Counted from the stretch's first letter, positions 1 to 7,436 are shown. The stretch: DNA of 25,384 bases from Arthrobacter methylotrophus (GCF_039539965.1 NZ_BAABED010000002.1:1-25384), one strand, 5' to 3'. Translations and numbers: made by a program. Notes: generated by a model from the sequence alone, not told the origin.

Positions 1-263
1 GCAAAGGACGGCCAGGAACGCAAAGATCTCGAAGAACGTGAACGAATCGAGCCCCGGACCGCGTGGCAGACCGCGCAGGACCAGAATCGCAGGAGCCGCG
101 GCGGCCAGCTGAAGCCCCTGCGCGCGTGTCGCGTCGTCGCCGAAGGTCTTCGCTATGGCTGCGACGGCGAACAGCGCGAGCACTCCGATCGAGAGGACCC
201 ACACAACGATCTGCCAACGGTCCGGCGCAACCGCTGTCGGTACAGGATCCAAAACGCGCCCAT
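1..263 (-). CDS. ABC-2 type exporter permease, N-terminal part, frameshifted, runs off the window
   Basis: This is the start of an integral-membrane subunit of an ABC exporter. The ATG at 263 gives MGAFWILYRQRLRR. After a single-base shift near 220 the protein continues as WQIVVWVLSIGVLALFAVAA, the first membrane helix. An FGDD segment, an LQLAAAAPAILVLRG stretch and a second hydrophobic stretch (FFEIFAFLAVLC) follow up to base 1. This order, a basic N-terminus, a first helix, then the FGD and PAxLVLRG segments, matches actinobacterial multidrug-type ABC-2 permeases as I recall them. The start lies directly downstream of the ATPase stop (TGA at 265-267 complement), so the two are probably translated as one operon. 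The true start could lie a little further upstream because the end of the ATPase is also frameshifted. The substrate is unknown. Confidence 0.7.
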
Positions 264-264
264 T

Positions 265-1247
265 TCAGGCCCCGTCCGAACAGCACGGTGGCGCCGATGG
301 TGGGTGCCGCCGTCGTCCTCTTCCTGCGCGCAAGCGGGGCGACCGTGTCGCCGTAGTGGCGTAGGAACAGCTCTTCGAGCGACGGCGGTGCGATGAGCAG
401 GCCTTTGACCCCGAGGGTGCCAAGAAGTGGCAGGACCTCGTGGACGCGATCGGAATCGGCGCCGAATTTGACGCGCCCGTCGGCCACGGTGAGGTCGTGG
501 ACCTGGGACAGTGTGTCGAGCGCGAGTGGGTGTCCACACTGTCCTGCGCGAACGAGATTTCCGTACGGGTGAGGTGGCGCAGTGCGTCGAGCGTGCCGCC
601 GTCGTCGATCCGGCCGGCGCGGATGATGCTCACGCGGCCGGCGAGCTGCTCGACTTCGGAGAGGATATGGCTCGAGAGCAGCACGGTAGCGCCGTTCTCG
701 TCCACGATCCGCCGGATCTCGCGAGTGAAAACAGCCTCCATGAGCGGGTCAAGGCCGCTCGTGGGCTCGTCGAGGAGATACAGCTCAGCATCCATGACGA
801 GGGCGGCGATGAGCGCGACCTTCTGGCGGTTTCCCTTCGAATAGGCACGGCCCTTCTTGCTCGGATCGAAGTCGAAGAGTTCGCAGAGGTGATCCTTGCG
901 CTCCTTGTAAGTGGCGTGGTCCACGGCGCCGTCGCGGAGTCGGGAAAGGAGGTCGATGGCCTCCCCGCCGGAAAGGTTGGGCCAGAGGCTCACGTCACCC
1001 GGAATGCTCGCCCACGCCGGTGGAGCTCGACGGCGTCCGCCCACGGATGCATGCCCAGAACCGTCGCGCTGCCCGACGACGCGCGGGCCAGCCCGAGAAG
1101 GATGCGCAGCGTGGTGGTCTTCCCGGCGCCGTTCGGCCCGAGGAAGCCGTGGATCTCACCTTTGTGGACCTCGAGGTCCAGGCCGTCGAGCGCTCTGACG
1201 CGCCCGAAGTTCTTGTGCAAGTCGACAGTGCGGATGACGGTGTCCAT
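265..1247 (-). CDS. ABC exporter ATP-binding protein, frameshifted
   Basis: This ATPase would drive the permease encoded immediately downstream. From the ATG at 1247 it reads [20 protein letters not shown]. The Walker A motif is [18 protein letters not shown] shift near 1015 is followed by [20 protein letters not shown] and a degenerate signature region ([15 protein letters not shown]). Walker B is [14 protein letters not shown], and the switch histidine lies in [15 protein letters not shown] second shift near 520 leads into a C-terminal domain ending around [11 protein letters not shown]. This is the DrrA/CcmA-like exporter subfamily, about 310 residues. The ATG follows a -10 box by six bases and has no ribosome-binding site. 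Both shifts join well-conserved stretches, so the gene may be intact in the organism. Confidence 0.82.
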
Positions 1248-1253
1248 GCCGCA

Positions 1254-1259
1254 AACATA
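1254..1259 (-). promoter_or_regulatory. Candidate leaderless -10 box (TATGTT) of the first ABC exporter operon
   Basis: On the minus strand TATGTT ends six bases before the ATG at 1247, so transcription would begin at or next to the start codon. No Shine-Dalgarno sequence is visible. The same arrangement recurs at seven other genes in this window. Confidence 0.45.
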
Positions 1260-1265
1260 CGCAGT

Positions 1266-1283
1266 TTTCACAAAGTTTTGAAA
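1266..1283. promoter_or_regulatory. Imperfect palindrome upstream of the exporter -10 box, possible operator
   Basis: TTTCACAAAGTTTTGAAA has perfect TTTCA/TGAAA outer arms and matches its reverse complement at 14 of 18 positions. It lies 6-24 bases upstream of the -10 box at 1254-1259, which would overlap the -35 region. Such exporters are often repressed by TetR- or MarR-type proteins, but no regulator gene adjoins this one, so the role is inferred. Confidence 0.3.
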
Positions 1284-1394
1284 TACCGAAAGACCCTTGT
1301 GTTCCTGTGCGGTTCGTGCGTAGGCCTTTTCGTGTGTTTGGGCATTCGCACCGCGACGGAACATGGATCCGGCACCGGTGGGATGCGGCGGCAC

Positions 1395-1585
1395 CTAGTC
1401 TTTTCCAAGCCGATGAGATCCACGACGGGGTAGAAGCGCGCCGTCTGCACCGATTCAAGATTTATCAGAGCTTCGTCCTTGCTGCCGTAAGCCTCGCTTG
1501 TGACAATGACCGCCCCGTTGCCGTCCTTGATCCGAAACCTATAGAAACCCGCATTGTCCGTGTAAACCTCAATGCTGCCTTTCAT
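1395..1585 (-). CDS. DUF1508 (YegP-like) small protein
   Basis: The ATG at 1585 follows AAAGGA nine bases upstream and encodes MKGSIEVYTDNAGFYRFRIK, then DGNGAVIVTSEAYGSKDEAL and an INLESVQ segment. This is the classic DUF1508 fold pattern: a beta-strand with a YRFR/FRFR motif, an NGxVIxTSE strand and a short helix. The biochemical role of the family is unknown. The uninterrupted frame runs on to 1268, but the tail after about residue 62 looks like non-coding read-through. A one-base shift gives a stop at 1395, for a product of about 63 residues, which is the usual size. I therefore place the end at 1395. Confidence 0.72.
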
Positions 1586-1863
1586 TCTGGCGTCCTTTGC
1601 ATTTTCACGCGGTCACACATCTCGTACACATTGCTCCTGGCCGGGTTTTTGGCTCCATTCCAAGACTGCTGTGCCGATATGAAAACGTGTAGTGCCGAAA
1701 GTCACCTTCTGATTCCATTCGTTCTGGTCAAGCCGCGGGTCAAGCAGCGCTGCGACCGGGACTTACGCCCCTACCCAGCCCTGCTCACCGGCGATCCAAT
1801 GAAATGACTTCCTTCAGGAAATAGATCCGGGTTGCCCATTGAGGAAGCGAAAGGATTAATGAG
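1586..1863. other. Intergenic region between divergent DUF1508 and universal stress protein genes
   Basis: No protein-like reading frame with family support is visible here. The region carries the promoter of the DUF1508 gene leftward and that of the stress protein gene rightward, including the DosR-box-like sequence at 1758-1771. Confidence 0.5.
1758..1771 (+). promoter_or_regulatory. DosR/DevR-box-like sequence upstream of a universal stress protein gene
   Basis: GGGACTTACGCCCC has the GGG-C...G-CCC dyad of the actinobacterial dormancy regulator DosR/DevR box, whose mycobacterial consensus is close to GGGACTTNNGTCCC. It lies about 90 bases upstream of a Usp gene, and Usp genes are classic members of that regulon in mycobacteria. 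No DosR homologue is in the window, so this rests on motif and context only. Confidence 0.35.
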
Positions 1864-2308
1864 ATGACCAGCACCAGTTCATTCGTGATTGTGCTTGGCT
1901 TTGACGGTTCTACACATTCCCACAGGCACTGAAGTGGGCCTTGGACGAGGCCGGCCGGCGCAACGGCGAGCTCCGCCTGATCACGGCATGGAGCAAGCCG
2001 CCGATGTCTTGGTACCGGCCAGTACTGGAAACGGCCGCTGGTGAAATCGTGGCCGAGGATTCCCCCCGAACGAATCGCAGAGAGGTTGCAGGCCGACGCC
2101 CTGAAAGCTGCCGCTAGCGAGGGCATAGCGGCAACCGGCAGGCCGTTCACGCTGATTCAGCGGCGTCGGCCATACTGGACGCCGCTAAGGACGCGGATCT
2201 GGTCATCGTCGGGTCCGCGGGCACGGTGGATTTCCGGGCCTGCACCTGGGCTCGGTCTCGACCCAGGTCATTGACCACGCACCGTGTCCGGTTCTCGTCG
2301 TCCGTTGA
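1864..2308 (+). CDS. Universal stress protein (UspA family), frameshifted
   Basis: Read across several one-base shifts, the product is MTSTSSFVIVLGFDGSTHSH, then RALKWALDEAGRRNGELRLI, then TAWSKPPMSWYRP. Later pieces are RIAERLQADALKAAAS, ADSAASAILDAAKDADLVIV, a degraded GSRGHGGF loop and STQVIDHAPCPVLVVR with TGA at 2306-2308. The N-terminal V-x-x-DGS motif, the A-D-L-V-V-G strand and the HAPCPVLVVR end are diagnostic of single-domain Usp proteins of about 140-150 residues, many of which bind ATP. The first shift is one missing G in the AGG before CACTG. The start at 1864 is chosen over the overlapping ATG at 1859, which stops after two codons. Confidence 0.8.
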
Positions 2309-2415
2309 GCCCATGAAGCAGCGGGATCCGGACAGGATGGTGATCGTGGTGCACGAATTCCGGGACCCTTCTTTGTTCCCTGTAGCGAAGAAGACTGCTC
2401 GTTGGGGCGGGTTGG

Positions 2416-3245
2416 TTAGGGGTCCCGCCGGGTCCAGGATAGTGCCCAGAGCGTGGTGCCAACGATGACGAATCCGATGAGGAGGGGCAGGGCTTGTAGT
2501 GGGTCCAGGGGATTAGGGATGGATGTCGGGTCGTAGAGGGCTGTGGCTGCGTTGATGGGGAGGAAGGGGGCGAGGCCGCGCGCCCATTCCCAGGGCGAGA
2601 GTGCAACGAGGCCGGGGCAGGACGAGGATCAGTACGAGGCTGCCGCGATGGAGAACGCGGTGCTTCGCAGGATCCCTCCGATGCACAGTGAGATCAGTGA
2701 GATCAGTGTCATCGCGGTGGCGGCGGAGGCCGCGGTTACCAGTATTTCTGTTGCCAATGCCGCTGGTTCCGGGAGTGGTCCGTTTCCGGAAAGCATGGCT
2801 GTTGCCAAGAGCGCGGACAGGCTACGCCGGCGAAACCTATAACCCAGACGACGACCGCCAGTGCCGTGATTTTGGCGCCTATGACCCGCAGGCGCGGGGG
2901 ACGACGGTGAGGGTTGATCCGATTTGCCCGGTCGCGTATTCATTGCTGATGCACAACACGGCGACGATCACAGTTAGGAGGATGCCGAAAATGACCGTGA
3001 ATGTGTAGGACCTTGCCAGCAGTTCCAAGTTGGTTGTGGCGTCGGAACCCATTACTTCTGCTTTGGAGGGTGCACTGATGAGGGTCTCAAGAGCAGACTG
3101 ACCGGAATGCAGGCCAGCAGAGTGACGAGGATTGAGCGGACAGAGAGCAGTTTGAGAAGTTCGGAACGGACGCAGCCAATGAAAGTGATCCGGTGGCTTC
3201 GAAGGGCGTCGTTCACGGGGGCGCCCGTGGTGGTGTGCTGGTCAT
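2416..3245 (-). CDS. ABC-2 type transporter permease, heavily frameshifted
   Basis: This is the membrane subunit partner of the ATPase at 3242-4158. The ATG at 3245 overlaps the ATPase stop as ATGA. Recognisable pieces in order are VNDALRSHRITFIGCVRSEL, LKLLSVRSILVTLLACIPVS, SYTFTVIFGILLTVIVAVLC, ISNEYATGQIGSTLTVVPRR, ITALAVVVWVIGF, ILVTAASAATAMTLISLISL and CIGGILRSTAFSIAAASY. A final helix, LPLLIGFVIVGTTLWALSWT, is followed by TAA at 2416-2418. The E-Y-x-x-G-x-I..TLTxVPRR motif and six or so hydrophobic segments are typical of Gram-positive ABC-2 exporters. The gene needs at least five frame corrections, but no segment looks deleted. The substrate cannot be inferred. Confidence 0.75.
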
Positions 3246-4158
3246 CGGTGGCCTTTCGTCGGGTTGATGGCGCTAAACGTGGCTTCTTCGGCGACGAGTT
3301 GTTCGTATGCGTCTTCCAGGGAGCGGTCGATGGATCGTAGTTCGTGCAGCGCGATCCCGGCGCTTGCTGCGATGTCCCCAACAGTGGCTCTTTCCAACCC
3401 CAGAACCTGGAGTCGGCCGTTGTCTGTTTGCTGGATTCTCGCGCCGGCGTCTCGGAGCTGAACTGAGAGAGCGTCCGGTTGCGGGCTGCTGACCAGCACC
3501 GTGGCTTCGTGCTGCCGCCTACGATCGATGTCAGCGATAGCGCCATCTGCAGGACTTGGCCTTTGCCCATGACGATGATCCGGTCGGCTGTGCGTTCCAT
3601 CTCGCTCATCAGGTGCGAGGATACAAGGACTGTGCGGCCTTCGTCGGCCAGTTGGCGCAGGAAGGAACGGATCCAGTTGATACGTCCAGATCAAGTCCAT
3701 TGATGGGTTCATCGAGTATCAGCACGCGTGGATCGCCGAGCAACGCCCCGGCAGTCCGAGGCGTTGCTTCATGCCCAAGGAGTATTTCCTTACGGGCATG
3801 TTGGCTGCCGTGGCAAGACCGGTCAGTTCCGTACTTCATCGACCCGGGCAGCCTTAATCCTTGGGTCAGGGCGATAGCCCGGATATGGTTCCTTGCAGAC
3901 CGTGCCGGATGAACCCAACCTGCATCAAGAAGCGCGCCGACTTCCCCCAGCGGTGCGGACGTAGAAGCAAAAGAGGCCCGTTCACCCACGCTTTCCGGAC
4001 GTCGGGGTGACAAGCCCGAGGATCATTTTCATGATGGTTGATTTTCCTGCCCCGTTGGGGCCAACAACCCTGTCACCATGCCCGGATGAACCGTAAGGTA
4101 ACATCATTGACGATGGCTGATTGCCGTAGGACTTCGACAAACCTTCAATTTTGATCAT
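3242..4158 (-). CDS. ABC transporter ATP-binding protein, heavily frameshifted
   Basis: The ATG at 4158 begins MIKIEGLSKSYG. After shifts the product continues AIVNDVTL and [20 protein letters not shown] (Walker A), then VTPTSGKAWVNG. Near 3750-3800 a signature-like piece, YSLGMKQRLGL, is visible. The H-loop and C-terminal part are readable around 3450-3640, with RTADRIIVMGKGQVLQM preceding a C-terminal domain that ends SLEDAYEQLVAEEATFSAIN and the TGA at 3242. The C-terminal E-x-x-Y/F-x-x-L-x-x segment resembles bacitracin-type (BcrA) ATPases of about 300 residues. The stop overlaps the permease start by four bases, so the pair is translationally coupled. At least six one-base shifts are needed, yet all family motifs are present in order. 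Confidence 0.78.
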
Positions 4159-4164
4159 TCCCCA

Positions 4165-4170
4165 AGCCTA
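4165..4170 (-). promoter_or_regulatory. Candidate leaderless -10 box (TAGGCT) of the ABC ATPase at 3242-4158
   Basis: TAGGCT on the minus strand ends six bases before the ATG at 4158. The intervening TGGGGA could serve as a very close ribosome-binding site, but its two- to three-base spacing argues for a leaderless start. Confidence 0.45.
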
Positions 4171-4356
4171 CGAAGCCGGGAACACGCACTGTTTGATCTT
4201 TAGAACTACATTCGGACCCCAAGGACTCAGACCACGGTATGACTTCCTGCCAGAATCGGGGTCGCTGCAGAAACGGAAGAAATCGTACGTTAGTGGTGTC
4301 TGGTCCTTGGGGGCTGACAGCTTTAGTCCACTTATCGGTCCATGCAGGGTCTACCC

Positions 4357-4378
4357 TGACCGGCCCTTGACCGGCCCC
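4357..4378 (+). repeat. Tandem 11-base repeat
   Basis: Two adjacent copies, TGACCGGCCCT and TGACCGGCCCC, differ only at the last base. They lie about 70 bases upstream of the truncated ATPase start. Direct repeats of one DNA turn in a promoter region can be paired activator sites, but no regulator can be assigned. Confidence 0.45.
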
Positions 4379-4431
4379 TGATTTGTCCCTGAGTGAGGTC
4401 TTTTTCGCGCTTCCTGTGCTGGTGTTGAACA

Positions 4432-4437
4432 TAGGAT
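4432..4437 (+). promoter_or_regulatory. Candidate leaderless -10 box (TAGGAT) of the truncated ATPase gene
   Basis: TAGGAT ends seven bases before the ATG at 4445. The GAGG at 4440-4443 is too close to the start to act as a normal Shine-Dalgarno sequence. Confidence 0.45.
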
Positions 4438-4444
4438 TCGAGGC

Positions 4445-4660
4445 ATGAATGGTCATCTTGCTTATGCACAGATTCTGTCCGGTGCCAATCTTGTGAAAAC
4501 CTATGGGAGCAGTTACGCGCTGGCCGGGAGTGGATGTCGCTATCGCGGCGGGCGAATCCGTGGCGATCATGGGTCCTTCCGGTTCGGGAAAGACGACCCT
4601 GCTCCATTGTCTTGCGGGATCATCGTGCCGGATGCGGGGGTGGTTGAGACGCGCGCGTAG
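4445..4660 (+). pseudogene. LolD/MacB-type ABC ATPase, N-terminal fragment cut off inside the ATP-binding domain
   Basis: The fragment reads [20 protein letters not shown], then GSSYALAG, then (one base shift) [20 protein letters not shown]. The Walker A lysine follows in [13 protein letters not shown], and after a second shift the sequence is IIVPDAGVV, ending in a TAG at 4658-4660. The A-x-x-L-x-K-x-Y-G start and [18 protein letters not shown] motif are those of the LolD/MacB/FtsE-type ATPases that work with FtsX-like permeases. Q-loop, signature and Walker B are all absent. About 70 of roughly 230 residues remain, and the next bases belong to a truncated ilvD on the other strand. This is a breakpoint, not a frameshift, so the fragment cannot be functional here. 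Confidence 0.8.
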
Positions 4661-4682
4661 TGAGATCTCTCTCAACAACAAA
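4661..4682. other. Junction between truncated ABC ATPase and truncated ilvD
   Basis: Left of this point the sequence follows an ABC ATPase up to IIVPDAGVV. Right of it the minus strand follows IlvD up to LHLLAIA. The roughly 20-35 bases between fit neither family and include GAGATCTCTCTCAACAAC, with a palindromic GAGATCTC. They could be an insertion-sequence end or a repair scar, but I cannot match them to a known element. Confidence 0.5.
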
Positions 4683-5578
4683 GCGATCGCGAGCAGGTGC
4701 AGGACCGCGTTGGTGGGACCCGCCGAAGGCCATCGTGACGGCGATGGCGTTCTCGAACGCCTTCTTGGTCATGATGTCCCTGGCGGTGATGCCGAGGCGG
4801 AGCAGGTTGACCACTGCCTCGCCGGACCTGCGGGCAAAATCATCACGACGGCGGTCTGCCGAGGGCGGGGCTGCAGAGCCGGCAGGGACATGCCGAGCGC
4901 TTCGCCGATGCACGCCATGGTGTGGCCGTGTACATGCCGCCGCAGGCACCCTCGCCCGGGCAAATGGCGCGTTCGATGCGGTCCAGGTCGCCCCTGCTCA
5001 TCTTGCCGGCGGCGCACGCACCCACGGCTTCGAAGGCGTCAATGAGGGTGACTTCCTTCTCTGAGCCGTCCTCGAGCTTGACCCATCCGGGCATGATGGA
5101 ACCGGCGTACAGGAAGACACTGGCCAGGTCCAAGGCGGGCGGCAGCCATGAGCATGCCCGGAAGGGACTTGTCGCAACCGGCCAGCAAAACGGAGCCGTC
5201 GATGCGTTCGGCCTGCATGACGGTCTCGACGGAGTCGGCAATGACTTCGCGCGAAACCAGGGAGAAGTGCATGCCCTCGTGTCCATGGAAATGCCGTCCG
5301 ACACGGAAATAGTGCCGAACTGCATCGGAAACCCGCCGCCGGCGTGAACGCCTTCCTTGGCGCCCTGGGCGAGGCGGTTCAGCGAGAGGTTGCACGGCGT
5401 AATTTCGTTCCACGAACTCGCGACACCGATCTGGGGCTTGGCGAAGTCAGCATCGCCCATGCCTACGGCCCGGAACATGCCTCGCGCGGGAGCGGCATGA
5501 ATGCCATCCGTTACCACCCGGCTACGTGGCTTGATGTCCGGCTGGCTGTCTGACGCAATGGGGGGTGTGCTCACTCAT
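4683..5578 (-). pseudogene. ilvD: Dihydroxy-acid dehydratase, C-terminal half missing, frameshifted
   Basis: IlvD makes 2-keto acids from dihydroxy acids in isoleucine and valine synthesis, using an iron-sulfur cluster. Visible pieces in order are [97 protein letters not shown] and [20 protein letters not shown]. These are followed by [35 protein letters not shown] and [18 protein letters not shown]. The cluster cysteines in [15 protein letters not shown] and GACGGMY are present. About 300 of some 570-610 residues remain; the gene stops at 4683 against foreign sequence. A GTG at 5574 opens the frame, but the ATG at 5578 sits seven bases after a TAGACT box. It would be in frame if the C6 run at 5566-5571 had one base fewer, so I prefer 5578. 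At least four further one-base shifts are present. Confidence 0.88.
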
Positions 5579-5585
5579 GGGCACG

Positions 5586-5591
5586 AGTCTA
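5586..5591 (-). promoter_or_regulatory. Candidate leaderless -10 box (TAGACT) of ilvD
   Basis: TAGACT on the minus strand ends seven bases before the ATG at 5578 and supports that ATG over the GTG at 5574. Confidence 0.5.
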
Positions 5592-5649
5592 TGACTCTTG
5601 AGTTGTGGCCACGAGCACGGCGGGCGGGTGGAGGCAAATTCAGTGCTAA

Positions 5650-5700
5650 TTCATGCAATATTTCATGCAAATAGTGGACAGGCATCCCAATGCATGAAAT
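5650..5700. promoter_or_regulatory. Three-copy TTCATGCA motif with a perfect 10-bp inverted repeat
   Basis: TTCATGCA occurs at 5650-5657 and 5662-5669 as a direct repeat with 12-base period, and inverted as TGCATGAA at 5691-5698. ATTTCATGCA (5660-5669) and TGCATGAAAT (5691-5700) form perfect 10-base arms around 21 bases. The array sits between divergent ilvD and sunset-domain genes, so it could be an operator for either or both. The CATGCAAAT core reappears at 15596-15604 upstream of the luciferase-like/MarR pair. Confidence 0.5.
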
Positions 5701-5804
5701 CTGCCGGGACGCCTCGAATCGATAGGCCGTGCTAGACAGCCCCGTGGCGCGGACGTAACGTCAAATCACGACACCTGTGCCACTCGAACAGAAGGGCTCC
5801 TCCC

Positions 5805-6767
5805 ATGGATTGGTTGATATGGGTTATCGTCATTGTGTTGATCGTCGCGGTTGTCTGGTGGCTCTTGAGCCGCAACAGCGCGAAGTCTTCTTCGAGCGGC
5901 GTGGCAGGGTCCGCGCCGTCGCAAGCCGCCTCGTCACCAACCGCCGGACAAGACTTGGCCGAGGAACGCACGGCGGCACCAGAGCCCGAAACCGTGCCGG
6001 CGTCCGAATCGAAACTCGCCACCGAACCCGCATCTGAACCGGGCGACTCTGAACCGGGCGACGTCGACGACTGGGAGCGCCCTGTCCCACCCCCACGCAT
6101 CCGGGATGGACACCCCGCCAGAGTCACCAGCTGCCGGAAGCGTTCCGGGGAGCCGTTTTCGACGAGCCCACGCTTGCAGAGCCCGTGCTGTCCGAGGAAG
6201 AAGCCCCCGAACAAGGCGCTCCCGAACCGGAACCCGAAGGCGGCGTGACAGCCGACGACGTCACGCCGGCCGATGCCGGACCTTCCGGTCCCGCCGCCCC
6301 AGCGAGTCACCTGGCGCCGGGCACCGGATCGGAAACACCTCAACCAGCCCACCCCGGGCAGCTGGCAGATAGCGCCGAATGGGAAGTCACATGGAGCGAA
6401 GGCGGCGCCCAGGGAGGTGCCGGCGCTCCGAGCCACCACCACGAGGTACACGGACCCGCATGCACCAACGCTTCCAGGTGCGGAATCCGCGCGGCGGAAA
6501 CTGTCGACGCTGCTCCGGAATCCACTGACGCGGTTCTGCTGGGCGGGCATCTTGCCGCCGAGCAGCCGTTATGGTGAGGGCTCGGCTGCTGCCGCTGCGG
6601 ATGGAAGCGGACCTGATGGCTATGCCGTCAAGGGAAACGCCGACACCATGACCTACCACGATGAAGACAGTCCGTCCTACGACGAGGTCAAGGCCGAGGT
6701 CTGGTTTGTTTCGAGTGCCCACGCCGAAGCAGCCGGTTTCCGGCCGCCGCGGAGGAATCGGCGATAA
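5805..6767 (+). CDS. Membrane-anchored sunset-domain protein, frameshifted
   Basis: The ATG at 5805 follows GAAGGG and gives MDWLIWVIVIVLIVAVVWWL, a single N-terminal transmembrane helix (about residues 3-21) with a short LSRNSAKSSSS linker. A long low-complexity region rich in Glu, Pro and Ala follows (for example EEEAPEQGAPEPEPEGG). After at least three one-base shifts comes the C-terminal domain GYAVKGNADTMTYHDEDSPS, YDEVKAEVWFVSSAHAEAAG and FRPPRRNRR, with TAA at 6765-6767. The GxxxKGNADxMxYHxxxSPxYxxxxAEVWFxxxxxAxxAGFRP pattern is the small 'sunset' domain, found at the C-terminus of various actinobacterial proteins and of unknown function. About 320 residues are expected, with the tail most likely cytoplasmic. 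The likely role is structural or regulatory; nothing indicates an enzyme. Confidence 0.72.
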
Positions 6768-7143
6768 TCGGAGCTACGGCGGTCGGCGAGTTTCCCGGCG
6801 TCGTGCCCGCAGGTGAAGGTGGCCTGCGGGGCCGCGGACGGGCGGTTGAGCCTCGGCACGCCCGACGTCACCTTCTCCGGCTTTCCCAAAGCCCCAACCC
6901 ACGACGGCGGTCGCTTCCGCTTCGGTCCCGACGGTTTCCTCTACGTCTTCTTATACGTCGGCACAGGAGATTCACAGCGCCCGGGGGCAGGCTCAGGACC
7001 GCATTGCGCTTGGCGGAAAGTTCCTGCGGCTTGCCCCCGGTGGAAAACCCGTGCCAGTGGTCCGGCCGTCGACGGCGGATTTCTCACCGAGCAGCATGGA
7101 GCCGGGCGGCACCCTGCGGGTCCCGAGCAACAACCAAACCCTG
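6768..7143 (+). pseudogene. Remnant of a PQQ-dependent glucose/sorbosone dehydrogenase
   Basis: Scattered pieces match soluble glucose/sorbosone dehydrogenases (YliI/Asd-like beta-propellers). VGEFPGVVPAGEGGL lies near 6783-6825, and LSLGTPDVTFSGFPKAPTHD then GGRFRFGPDGFLYV near 6845-6945. VGTGDSQRPG follows, then (shifted) AQDRIALGGKFLRLAPGGKP. The family normally has roughly 60 residues between the first two pieces, and here only a few remain, so there is an internal deletion as well as frameshifts. FLYV is duplicated (6936-6959). The N-terminus with any signal peptide, and the C-terminal half, are missing. Unlike its neighbours, this gene is truly decayed rather than only frameshifted. Confidence 0.65.
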
Positions 7144-7200
7144 ATTTCGCGCTACTCCTGAAGCCTCCCCGCCAAGGGCGGCCGAGGGGCTCAGTTCGAT

Positions 7201-7229
7201 TTCACACTTCGGCAAGTGTCGTGTAGAGT
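7201..7229 (+). promoter_or_regulatory. Promoter of the tRNA-Lys genes
   Basis: TTCACA (7201-7206) and TAGAGT (7224-7229) are separated by exactly 17 bases, close to the vegetative actinobacterial consensus TTGACA-N17-TANNNT. Transcription would start near 7236, giving a leader of about 55 bases before the first tRNA. Confidence 0.65.
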
Positions 7230-7290
7230 TACATGTCGTTGCGGAGATCAACGAGGGAAGAAAGCCTTCAGCTGATTGAAATCAACAGAT

Positions 7291-7366
7291 GCACCTCTAG
7301 CTCAATTGGCAGAGCAATTGACTCTTAATCAATGGGTTCCGGGTTCAAGTCCCGGGGGGTGCACCA
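7291..7366 (+). tRNA. tRNA-Lys (anticodon CTT), copy 1
   Basis: The 76-base gene folds as a full cloverleaf: acceptor GCACCTC/GGGGTGC, D stem GCTC/GAGC, and anticodon stem ATTGA/TCAAT around loop CTCTTAA (anticodon CTT). The T stem CCGGG/CCCGG encloses TTCAAGT. The 3' CCA is encoded. It reads AAG, the dominant lysine codon in high-GC genomes. Confidence 0.97.
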
Positions 7367-7376
7367 AAGGGAAGGA

Positions 7377-7414
7377 CCCTTGGGCGGCGCTAGCCGCCCA
7401 AGGGTTATTTCTTT
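7377..7414 (+). terminator. Rho-independent terminator after tRNA-Lys copy 1
   Basis: A perfect 12-base stem (7377-7388 with 7393-7404) closes on a GCTA loop and is followed by TTATTTCTTT. It lies ten bases after the tRNA 3' end. Confidence 0.88.
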
Positions 7415-7436
7415 GCGTCGTGAGCAACAAACAATT

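Larger units (their letters stand above)
4159..4444. other. Divergent promoter region between two ABC ATPase genes
   Basis: This region has no supported gene. It holds two leaderless-type -10 boxes pointing outward (4165-4170 minus, 4432-4437 plus) and a tandem 11-base repeat at 4357-4378. The rest shows nothing I can interpret. Confidence 0.5.

Noticed and set aside
2309..2415. Possible small protein starting MKQRDPDRMVIVVHEFRDPS between the stress protein and permease genes
   Set aside because: The frame overlaps the permease 3' end in the opposite direction, has no ribosome-binding site and shows no recognisable family.
265..4158. Bacitracin-type antibiotic resistance or lantibiotic immunity locus
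   Set aside because: The ATPase/permease pairs resemble such families only at the general ABC-2 level. No two-component system, precursor peptide or modification enzyme is present.
4661..4682. Insertion sequence between the ATPase and ilvD fragments
   Set aside because: There is no transposase, no matching terminal inverted repeats and no target duplication. Only a short unexplained filler is present, so no mobile element is called.
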